A program made the position numbers and the translations under genes. From Klebsormidium nitens (taxonomy: Eukaryota; Streptophyta; Klebsormidiophyceae; Klebsormidiales; Klebsormidiaceae): a stretch of DNA of 27,877 nt. The stretch is from positions 7,279-35,155 of the forward strand of contig DF237725.1 of NCBI GenBank assembly GCA_000708835.1, read 5' to 3'. The notes beneath the pieces were generated by a model. The model was not told the origin of the DNA. It ran no database searches and was given only the letters and a program-made list of their open reading frames with translations. Shown piece by piece: positions 10,557 to 20,900 of the stretch (positions are counted from its first letter, which is position 1; the number at the start of each line of letters is the position of its first letter).

Positions 10557-13500
10557 TCATTGCCCCGACGCTGCTCCCGCCCACCTGTCCTGCATGTCCA
10601 GGATGTCCGCCAGGACGCCGGCCGCAGTGGTGTCGTTGCCCGCGCCCGCCCCTTGGATCACCAGCGGGCTGCTCGCGTAACACCGGCTGCTGATGGCCAC
10701 CTGCGAGCACCGCCAGCGTCTTGCTCACCCACAATGCTTCAAGACACTTTGTGCAGACCCGAGGCAGGACACCTTGACTCCTGTCTGCTGACTCAACCAA
10801 CTTATGGTGATACGCGAGCGCACAATCGATGCCCTAGCCTACAAACCGGTCTTCGTCTCGCTATTGGGGCAACATCAAATATCCAGGCTCAGCAATGACT
10901 CCTCAGAACACTGTCGCCGGACATCCGGCAGCTGGCGGTGGCGTCATGTCCCGCTTGTGCACACATGTTCAGGTGGGGTGGGTTCGAGGACGGAGCCCCA
11001 ACTCTCCCTTTCCGGACTCGGTTGGGGACGCTTGAGCCTCATGCAAGACACCAGGCTGCAGAACTGATCCTTTTGCAGAATGTCCCATCTTACTCGACTG
11101 CTTCATCGGGGCTCCCATCCTCAGCTGCATTAGTTTGTGGTCCGGGACCTTGAGGCTGTTCTCTTCGATCTAACGCTTTGCCACACACGCACGAGCCTCA
11201 CCAGGTTGTCGGAGCCCTTGAGGCGCCCGAGGGGACTGTCCGGAGCCACCGCCAGCAGGCCCACCCGACAGCTGCCCTCGCACAGACAGCGGACAAGCAG
11301 GGAGCAGTGAGGCCAGGGGTGCGCCTCGCGGGCAGCGGCACCGGCGGCTGGCCCGCTGAATAACCTGGGGGGACTAGGGCCATGTGCCACGGCATTCCCG
11401 GAGCGCGGCCATGCCGGAGCCGAGCGGCACACTTCCGTGTTGAACAATTTATGACATTTTGCAACCCTATGTCGAAGCAGGAAGCGCATCTTGTCTACTC
11501 CGGCGGGCGTGCCGCCGCCTTTGCTGACCTGCCGCCCTCGATGGTGGCCGCGTAGCGCAGCACGTTGCCGTCTCGGCGCGCTGCGGCACAGCGCTGCGCC
11601 ATGGCGTCATCCAGGGTGGGCAGGCCAGCCTCCAGGAAGAGCGGCAGGGGCATGGCCGCGGGGGCCAGGTGAGGGGGGACCAGGCTCTCCACCGCCACGT
11701 CCGCCAGCTCCAGGCGCCAGCCCAGCTTGCGCGCCAGGATCAGGGCCTGCCATCAGGGGACCAGCAGTTACCGGCGAGCAGGCAGAGCCAGAGCACACAG
11801 GCCAGCGCGTGGATAGGGTATCAATTGAAAGTACCCCACGGACAAGCACACCGGGCATGAGCACGAGTGCGCAGCTAGCATGGGGCAGGCCTGGTGCACC
11901 TTCCTGGCGACGTCCGTCCCGGCCAGGTCGTCACGGGGGTCCTGCAGGGCACAACCAGGATGCGTCAATGTATGTACTGCAGAACGCCAGACGCGACAAC
12001 AATCCGCTGGAAGCAGAGTTCTCAGCTCGCAGATTCTCTCTTGTTAAGGAGAAACAATGGCTATATAACTCCATCTGCCCTATGTTACCCTGTGTTATCT
12101 GTGCCCTTTCAAGAGCTTTGGCTTGAGCGACGTCCTCACTGGTTCGGTGTAGCCGGCCGCCTTGGCCGCGCGCACCACCTCGCTCAGCGGCCGCCCCTCC
12201 TCCAGCCCCGCCATGACATACCCCAGCGTGCCTGCACAACGCAAGCTGGGGCTGGGCGTCAGGGTTTAACACCGGAGCCCACCAGCAAGGGCTACCCAAT
12301 GTTTGTGAGCCACCCACACACGCCTGCACGTGGTTGCTCCTGCCCACTGACATGCTGACACGAGTTTTGGGCACCCACCGCTGAGTGCCCCCGCGATGCG
12401 CTGGATCTCGTCCCCTGCCCCCAGCATGCGGTCCAGCGTCCCCAGCACCGGCAGCCCCGCACCGCAGGTCGCCTCGTAGCGGACTCGCCGCCCTGCGCGC
12501 AGCACCGCGTCGTACACAGCCTGCCAATGGCAAAGCGCATTGGCTGCGGGGGCCATGATGAACAAAACAAGGGCTTAGCAGCAGGAAGAGGCGCGGCCAC
12601 CTTGCAGAGTTGAACATCTGCACTGTTCACCTACTAGTAGACTGTTGCTCTGCTGCCAGGGTTGATGCGAGTGACCAGGGCCTTGCCTCACAGATGGCAT
12701 GGCTCACCAGCGAGTCGGTGAGCGGCTTCTTGTTGGCCAGCACGAGGCCGGCCAGGCGGGGCAGCGCCTGGACCAGGGTGCAGCCCAGGTCGGCGGTGCT
12801 GGTGCAGTCCACGTAGACGCGGGAAGCACCGCCGGCGGGGGGAAGGAGGCTCTCGAATGAACCCCCATGTGCGTGGGAAGTGAGTCGCTTATTTGTTTCT
12901 GCAGACAGAGGAAAGGGCCTCCTAACATGCAAGATAGCACAATGGTGCCTTGCCCAACCACGAATTGCGGAACGGGGCATACTAAGGCCTACTTGGAAGC
13001 ACAGATGGGTTTACAGTAATGCTTGAGCATCTTGCCCAGTATCCTGAAACCTCGGATGGAAGTGTTAGCAGCCCACCACAACAGACTTCGTTCTGTCCGT
13101 GTCTGATGCTCAAGAGAGCCCCTGGTTGCTTTTTCCATCATTCAAGAGGTGTGCCCCACTTCCTCAAAGCTGCATTGACAATTGTGGGGTCAACGAAAGG
13201 CCCACCAGATGACGACAGCGATGAGAGCGGCCGCCTCGCAGCCTTCGCTTCCACGATAGCCCTCAGTTCCGGGTCAGCAATGCCGCCAGGTGACCAGTCG
13301 GTCAGGATGTGCTGTGAATCGACGACAGCGTGCACCACCACGCGGAGGCCACCCTGCAGCAACCCGGAAGAAGCGGGAGCCAAATGTCAGCCCCTGGCTC
13401 TGCACAGGTTGCCAAGGCTCGCATTTCCAGCTGCAGACAGTCAGCTCCGTTTGTAATGGGCGGACAGCCGGTGGCACCAGTGGAACAGCGGCTGCCACCT

Positions 13501-13728
13501 GTTTGCCAGCTCCAGACTGTTAGCCGCTTGATCACAGCTCGAAGAAAGCTACGACTGTAGACCAAGCAGCGCACAGAGTCGACGCACCTGGGCGAGCGAC
13601 TCCCTGGTGCGCAGAATGTGCTGCAGCAAGGTGCGGCCCACGCCCCCCAGCCCGAGCACCACCACAGGAATGGCAGGGCACACGGCATCAGGGGCCGGCC
13701 TGCCGCCTGGCGGACTGGCGGCGGTCAT
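10557..13728 (-). CDS. HSDH: Monofunctional homoserine dehydrogenase (EC 1.1.1.3)
   Basis: It reduces aspartate semialdehyde to homoserine with NAD(P)H, the branch point to threonine, methionine and isoleucine. Nine exons, read downward, encode about 395 aa: 13728-13588, 13353-13206, 12898-12708, 12520-12379, 12231-12140, 11941-11900, 11746-11529, 11271-11202, 10700-10557. Visible parts are a Rossmann GLGGVG loop (about residues 26-31), ANKKPLT (151-157) with a catalytic-type Lys, RYEATCGAGLPVL, ALSGTLGYVM, and EPDPRDDLAGTDVARK, where E237, D248 and K252 match the spacing of yeast Hom6 Glu208/Asp219/Lys223. The C-terminal SSPLVIQGAGAGNDTTAAGVLADIL block follows. There is no aspartate kinase domain and no ACT domain, so threonine control through ACT is not expected. 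ATG 13728 is the only ATG after an in-frame stop at 13771-13773. The exon 2/3 join (donor at 13206) is the least certain; the exon may instead extend a few codons. No clear transit peptide is seen. Confidence 0.92.
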
Positions 13729-14406
13729 TGCAGCCACTGTACCAGCGTCGGCCAGCCCCAGGGCAGCCCTTCACCAGCAGCGAGAGGAGAGGGTCCTGGC
13801 TTCAACGAAACTTTTCTCCCGAAGTAGCGCTTGTGCTTTTGCCAGCTAGCTAAAAAACGTATGCAGCTTCCATACCATCATCAATACAGTATACTATACG
13901 TACAGATCTAACAGGAAGAGTCGGAGGTCCCCCCCCCATGAAGAAGTGGCCCAGCCATTGGTCCGAGTATGAGAAGCGACCAGCAGGAAAACCGGTTTGA
14001 AACCGCGATCGCGGTTCTTGACGGATCAAGGTGGGCTTCTTTGTAGATACATACCGGAATTACGTTTGTGAACGTACGTCAGATAATGCTCGGAAACCGG
14101 TAGGATCAACGGCAGAGTACCAGCCGGATCAATCGCCAAACGGCCCGGTATTCCTCATGCTTCCCCCCCGGCCGGAAAGATCTCAACTAGATACGTATTA
14201 GAGTTGTATACCGTATACGTAGGGGTACTGAAGCAGCATGCTGAGCGTTGTGTATCCCAAGAATCCTCAACAGTGGTGGCGCATGGTGTGTAAGTGAGCT
14301 TTGCGCCCACAAAAGTGTCGATCCGCTCCTGGAGCATGCGGACTACAGCCGCGCTGGGGTGTCGCCGCTGCGGAGGTGCTGTGGCGGTTGAGTGGTGGTG
14401 GCGGTG
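13729..14406. promoter_or_regulatory. Divergent promoter region of HSDH (-) and the NYN+LOTUS gene (+)
   Basis: The two start codons are 678 bases apart, so both promoters and 5' leaders must lie here. No consensus TATA box stands out; TATACTATACG near 13890 is a weak candidate. Two consecutive palindromes, AAACCGGTTT (13989-13998) and AACCGCGATCGCGGTT (14001-14016), sit near the middle and could be symmetric protein-binding sites. C-runs occur at 13930-13937 and about 14163-14169. Confidence 0.5.
14001..14016. promoter_or_regulatory. 16-bp perfect palindrome AACCGCGATCGCGGTT
   Basis: All 16 bases are self-complementary, and a 10-bp palindrome AAACCGGTTT lies two bases upstream (13989-13998). 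The location midway between divergent genes is compatible with a dimeric transcription-factor site, which is inference only. Confidence 0.5.
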
Positions 14407-16944
14407 ATGGACACGGTGACACAGAGCGTGGGGATCAGCCGCCTGCTGAAACCCCCATTAGATGCCAGTGCACCGGTGTGTGTCTTCTGGGACTTTGAGA
14501 ACTGCCATGCGCCCAGCGACGTGGACCCTGACGCCATTGCTGGGAACATTCGCGCGGCGCTGCTGGACTACGGCCTGACGGGGCCGCTCACCATCTGCGC
14601 CTATGGCAACCTGGCCGTGCTGGCACGCAGGACGCAGGTGAGCCACAGTCACTTGTGAGTATAACGATGGCATGTGGCGCCACACCACCTTTTAGATCGC
14701 TGATAGGTGCTGACGACTGCTTCAGGCGAGCTGCGCGACTGATCACAGCCAATGACCGGCTCTGAACCGTCCGCCACATGATGTTGCCCTGTCCCAGCAC
14801 TCCGTTTGGCTTGTTTGGAAAGGCCAGATCAAGGCGTTCAGAGTGCGTGGTCCTGGCAGCAGTTGGTAGCAAGTGTAGTGTTGACTCTAGTCCTCTTCCT
14901 GCCAGGTGGGCCTGATCAACAGCGGAGTGTCGGTGAGGGACGTCCCTCCTGGTGAGTGGCCCACCGCAGCCTCATGGCCCACTGCTGGAGGTTGCAGCGC
15001 GAGGATAGAATCGCCCCTCCTATCAACTTGAAGGAGAAGGTGCCTGGCATGACACGTCTATGTGTGCATCGCGGTGGTGGTGTGTCCATGTTCAGCTAGG
15101 AACTGTTCAGCCCGGAACTGATTCCGCAGCTTCTTCAGCCCTTTGTGTTGCCTTAGCCCTTTGAGCTTCGCCTTGAATGCTGCAACCGTTGAGACACCTC
15201 CATCATTGGCAATCTAGTGTTCTTTTACCTGCAGACGGCAAGAAAGAGACGACGGACAAGCGCATCCTGACGGACCTCATGTTGCACGCATGTGAGTAGG
15301 CACATTGACCTGCAGTTGCTTGTGGGCGCGTGCAGCCTGTTTGATGTGGGTCAAGCTCCAAGCAGCCTGCCCAAAGAAGTTCCTTTGGTAGTGCAGGTCT
15401 GCCTGTGCTCGCCGCGTGCAGAGAGCTGGTTGTCTCCAATTGAAGTCTTGCAGCCATTTGCTCCGGCAATCATCCAATGGGATGTTCTAAAATCCCGTAG
15501 GCGACACGCCGCCCCCAGCGCACATCCTGCTGGTGTCGGGCGATGAGGACTTTGCGTACGGCCTGCACCGCCTGGCCCTGCGCTGCTACCACGTGCACGT
15601 GGCGCTCAACCTGGAGGGTGGCGTCGTGGGCCAGCCTGCGCTGCAGCGCCTCACCGCCAGCGGTACTAATTTGTGTCCCCTTTTCGCTAGAACGATTCCA
15701 AGGCTCCATCGTGCACGCGGCATTGTTCTATGTGGGGTAGAATCACTTGTGTTTCTAGGTTGTTCTAGCCGTATCCTTGCCTAAACACGTTCGTACTAGC
15801 ATTATTCAACATAGAATGTACTCTAACACGACTCTGTACTCGGGGAACAAATTCAGGGCGCGCCTGGCAGTGGCAGGCCCTGGTGCGCGGGGATGTGGCG
15901 CCCATGCCCTTCACGGAGGCGCTCGGGGTGCCCACCTTCCCGGGGGTGGGCCAGTACCGTCAGGTGAGGCCCGCTGCGGACATATGAGGAGGCGTCCCGC
16001 GTGTTGGAGTGACACCTTCGCAGTCGAGGCGCCATGTAACCTCACCTGCTTAGCGGAAGGGGGATGGTGCGGTCGAGATCAAGCGGGTGTTGCCAGTGCT
16101 TCGAAATTTGGAATTCTCGAAATGGTTATCCTGACATCCATCTTTCTGTCCGTCAACATCTTCATCAATAAGGCTGAAAGCATGCCAACATCATAACAAC
16201 TCCGTTGACTCACTTTGATTGGTCCACGCCTTGCAGTCCACTGCTCGTGAGAGAGCCCTCTCAGGTTCTGTTGAGGACAGGCCCGTCTTCGCTCCCTCAA
16301 AGGACGAGCCTGCCGAGGCGGGTTTCCGGGCGGGCCGGCCGCTGCGCGCGGATCAGCCGCACCCGGTGCCGGCGGCAATCAAACGGCAGGTGGCGGAGGT
16401 GCTGGACGACGCGCCCCCGCAGGGCATCAGCATGAGCGAGCTGCAGATGTTTTTGGCGCGGAAAGGGTTCACGCTGGACTACCGCGGGCTGGGGTACAAG
16501 CAGCTGCTGACCATGATGCAGGCCATGCCCGACACCGTGGCCGTCAGCATCCCCGCAGAGAGGAGCACCAAGAAAAAGTACTTTCTTCGCCCAGCTGCGG
16601 CGCCAGAGTTTTTGCGGACGACTCCAAGCAGCAAGGTGCCTGGAGGTGGCCTCAGGGCGGACGTTAGTGTGGAGGTGATGAAAGAGGCCGCGGAAGCCAG
16701 AGGGTCGCCGCAAATGAGCGAGGTTCCAGAGAATTCAGGGACGAGCATAAAACACGAGGAAGAAGTTGGGGAGGGCAAATCACAGCGTGAGGCTGATGTT
16801 CGAGATCTGTTGATAAAGCCAAGACCTTTACGCACGGAAAGCAAACAAAGACCCTTGGCTAGCCTGGTTCAAGTGCCACTCTTTCGCAAGGTGCTGAACT
16901 CTGTTGGCGGATTGTTCGGAAGGAGACAGTCTAGACTTAGGTGA
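14407..16944 (+). CDS. NYN (PIN-like) domain protein with LOTUS/OST-HTH domain
   Basis: Six exons give about 436 aa: 14407-14637, 14906-14951, 15235-15291, 15501-15662, 15857-15963, 16237-16944. Residues about 23-165 form a NYN domain of the MARF1/limkain-b1 type. It shows VCVFWDFENCHAP (D29, N32), a DKRILTDLMLHA helix with D100 and D106, and HILLVSGDEDF (D126, D128), the acidic set expected of a metal-dependent RNase. Residues about 247-318 form a LOTUS/OST-HTH module (IKRQVAEVL... GISMSELQMFL... YRGLGYKQLLTMM... KYFL), a fold that binds RNA or protein partners. The last 110 residues are charged and unrecognised. ATG 14407 follows an in-frame TGA at 14389-14391. Domain pairing predicts RNA surveillance or decay, but the substrate is unknown. 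The intron 4 donor (G|GTACTA) is the weakest junction. Confidence 0.88.
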
Positions 16945-17932
16945 TCGGCCGTCGACTGCCAGGCGTTGGATTTGGCAAAGGTTGTACGGTCTTGGTTATT
17001 CTTAGCCTGCATCGTAGCTCCAAACGTCACCGACACATGTCACGTTGGCTCTAAGTTCCAGGAAAACAGTGCGCGTATATTTTCGCATACGGTACGGCTG
17101 GCCCGGTGGCCCGCTATGGCCGGCGGGCACAAAAGTAAACATTCAATATCGTACAGCTGCGCTTGGACCGGACCTGCTAGGGCGGCCAGGTAACGTATGT
17201 ATATATGGCATGCACTGATTTGCGCATGATGCATGGATGCTGTGATCGACTGCACGACAATTCTGCATGGTCGAGCGCTCATGCATGGTTCGGAATATTT
17301 GCGCGCAAGCTTGCATGGAACATTTCAGTATACTCAGTATATATGCTACCTATGATTAAAAAGTAGTACTTCTAAAGAGCAGCCCTGCCTGCCCACCTAG
17401 CGCGCGCGCGCGCGCTCCGCGAGCTTGAAGCTCATGTAATACATAGCACATTTGCAAACGATCGTAAGAATTCGACCGCGTTAAATTGATGAGTGGTACG
17501 TGTACTGACACTGATTGAGCAGCGCTTGCCGATTGCCGAGCATGTATAATATCTTGCATGCATGAAAGCCGCATGGCCCAGCGGCGCGTGCGAACAGCGC
17601 GGCTGCATATGTACACATTGTCGAGATCTGCCATATCTTGAAGCATGCTCCGCAACAGTTTCCCCCCCATACCATTGGTTAAACAAACTTTCAGTCGGTA
17701 ATTTGCACCCGGGCGGGCCTGGGGCATGCGCCTCCTTTCGCAATCGGTGATGGAATCATGCTGAGGCTTTGTGAATCATGGGAACGTATGGTAGAGTTCG
17801 CATGTCATCGATGACTACCAATCCGGGCCTATGCGACATGCGGGACAACTTCAAAAGAAAACATCAATCAGTTTGTGACATAGGCGTTTGGACTTGTTCG
17901 CCCGACCGAGCCTGGTGGCAGCTTGCTCCATC
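16945..17932. other. Convergent spacer between the NYN+LOTUS gene and VPS52; no gene seen
   Basis: About 1 kb between two 3' ends. The only structure I can point to is a (CG)7 tract at 17401-17414 followed by CTCCGCG, and frequent GCATGC/TGCATG words (17210-17320 and 17550-17575). Open frames are short and featureless. Confidence 0.55.
17401..17414. repeat. (CG)7 dinucleotide tract
   Basis: Fourteen bases of alternating CG, a sequence able to adopt Z-DNA, in an otherwise AT-richer spacer. It is short enough to be ordinary microsatellite drift. Confidence 0.8.
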
Positions 17933-20900
17933 TTAAAAGGTTCGGCTGTACTTTTTGATCTCGTACATTATCGACGGTATACTCACCACGTCCTTCCCGA
18001 GAGAAGTGCCGCCGCCACCCGGCCGCTGTACCAAAAAGGGCATAAAATACGTGAGGCGACGGACCGCTGATCCACTCGCTGAAGACAAGGAGGAGAAATC
18101 GCTTGACACCTTGAAAGCTTACGAGCTTGGATGACGCACTCGGTGGGCGGAAGATTCCAGGTTCTATCAGGCAGGCTGGACGACTCCCTCTTCTTTGAGA
18201 TCCTACGACGATTGCACCAGCCACCACCAGGGACCATCAACGGCTGGTGCGGGGGGTGGACGGTGGGGAGCGGTACCTTGAGGCAGTCGAGGAGGCGGGT
18301 GTAGTAGAGCAGGAGCTGCGTGAGGGCGTTGCGCAGGATCTCCATACCCATCACGAAGTTGGAGAAGTACGTGATCACGTCCTTGTGCATGCTCTCGATG
18401 GCCGTCTTCCAGCGCGCCGCAAAGTCCTTGAACAGCGGCTCCAGCTCCGCCACCGAGATGGGCGCCGCACTCGCCCCGCCGCTGCTGCTGGATCCGCCGG
18501 GCGTGCCGGCGCCGCCCGCTGCCGCCGGCGCATCCGGGTCGGCGCTGACGGCGCGCGTCTTGACGAAGGCGATGAGCGGGCCGAAGTGCTCGCGCAGCTC
18601 CTCCTCCACGAAGATAGTGATGGCGCTCGCCAGCAGCTCCTCGAACGAGGCCAGCGTGCGCCCGCCCTCGCTGCCGTGCTCCTGCACCCACCGCAGCGCA
18701 CGACCAGCTTGCAAACCGCCACGCGAGCACTCGGGCGGGAAAGTAGCCCTGATAGGGCGGTCACATCCGAGATGTTGAAAGCTCGAGGGTCTTGAACTTT
18801 CAAAGTTCGGGGTTTTTTGGGTTCCGACGGTAGGCAATACAGGCTCGCAACTCCCAAATCGTCGAGCGTTTTTATGCGATGGATCCGAAGATACTTCAGA
18901 ACTCCAAAACCTAACCGGAGCCGTACTAAAAGTTCGACGGTAGGTTGCCTCCGCTGGCGACCTGTAGTGGGTAGGCGGATTTTGCGGGAGATCTCTTGCA
19001 GCTCCCCTACTCGGGCTTGGTAGTCCCGAAGGTTGCAACTTGTATGATGAGACCGAAAGGGTTTATGTGGTACCGAACTTATCTTGTTCGGGAGCCCTAA
19101 AATTCGCAAATTTGACCGCCCTAGTGAAAGAGTCGTCCACCTTTCACCACTTGAATTCAAACTGTTGTGTGTTAACTCCCCTTCTACCACCGACCTCAGT
19201 CTCTGGAAGAGCGAATTGAAGACCCGTGATGTGCAAAGCTGCTGATCTGCAGCTGTGTTCGTTTCCTATCCTGCTCCGCGAGCGTAGCGGCGCGGCGCTG
19301 ACCTTGAGGACGGCGAGCACGACGTCGTAATTATTGATCAGGAAGATGGCCTGCTGCTTGGGCCGCGGGAAGTTGCGCGCGAGCTTGCCCAGCAGGTCGT
19401 CCAGCGCAGTGCGCAGCCGCTCCAGGTTGTGCTCCAGCTGCTGGTCGCCGCCCTCCGTCGTTAGCTGCGCCATGGCCGACGCGAACTCGGCGTAGCGCCG
19501 CGCCACGTAGTGCGCGTGCACGTCGTCCTCCCAGAGCGCGCGCACGTTGGCGTTCTTGACGGACGCGAGGTGCAGGTCGAAGACGGCCTTGAAGCGCGGC
19601 CACACCAGCAGGTTCACCTTGTCCAGGTACGAGTCCAGGCACGGCACGCGCCGCCGCGACATCACCAGCTGCACGCACGCCAAGCACGTCAAGCACGTCC
19701 AGAACATAGCACACTGGCGAGGGGGTAGCCAGCCGACGGCGGCAACCAGGCTGGTCGGCGGTGGTATCCTTGCATGCTAAGCAGATTGCGACGGCAGTGA
19801 ACAGTGGTAGCGGTTGCATAAGCTGTGCACAAAGTCACCACAGCGAGGGGAGAGGCTGCTCCACCTCTTGAGCTCGATTATTCTCACGCAGTCTTTGAAT
19901 GTGGCTCTCTCCACAGCGGTGCCGGACACTTACCTGGTGCTGGTTCGTTATCCGGATCATGAGCAGCAGCCCCACGGCATCGTAGCACACTGGCAGCACC
20001 TTCTCGAAGCTCTCGTCGATGACCGCAAACACGCCCGCGAAGATCGCATCGAACACGGCCTCCTCGCCGAAAAACTCCATGCAGAAGAGGTACCTGAAAC
20101 ACCACCCGGAAAAGCATCAGCGCTACACGAGAGAACTAGTCTACCTGCAAGCGGTAAAAGAGGAGCAGGTTCGGGTGACAGCGCCATACCCAGAAAGCTG
20201 CTACGAACACAGGCGAGCGCTGCGCGGCCTGTGGCGCGGGGCGGTGGGCTCACTCGGAGGTGGCGGTGTCCATGAGCAGCTTGTGCAGGCTGCGGAAGAG
20301 GGCCTCGTACGGGTACTTGGCGTGGCTGGCCTCCGCAATGTGCGGGATGATGGCCGGCGCGTCCACCTCCTGCACCGCACGCCAACACCCAGCACAGCCT
20401 CAGCACGTGCAGGAATGGACCCGCGAACGCTGGCGGAAACGTGTGACTATGATTCGAAAGCAGGGCTCGGAGCTGCTGCCTCTTGAGGGTGTAGGGCTCT
20501 CACGTAGGCGTGCTACTCTGAAGCAATCCGGGCAGCCTGTCGTCCTTACTGATTAGAAGGTCCCGGAAGGTTCCAAGTCCGGCAAAAGTTGTTCATTAGT
20601 GACAAACGGGGAGCTGCCCTCAACCTTAATCTGCCAACGAGGTCATGGACAAGTATTTTCTCGAAGAATAGATGGGGATCGCAGCACCACACAATATGCA
20701 CAGGGTTTGTGGGCTTGCCGCACCTTCAACACGTTGGCTCGATCCCCCAGCGCAAACACGGCGGAGCGATTTTTGAGCGCGTCCGTCTTGCGCGAGAAGA
20801 TGTTGGCGATGCGCGAGTCGTCCACCCCAATGAGGTCATTTTTGGAGACGATGTCCAGCTGCAGCTTCTCCAACTGCCCAATGTATGTGCGGAACTGCGC

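Noticed and set aside
17983-19038. 351-codon minus frame as a separate gene
   Set aside because: It is VPS52 exon 12 read through both flanking introns; the exon borders give a better match to the family.
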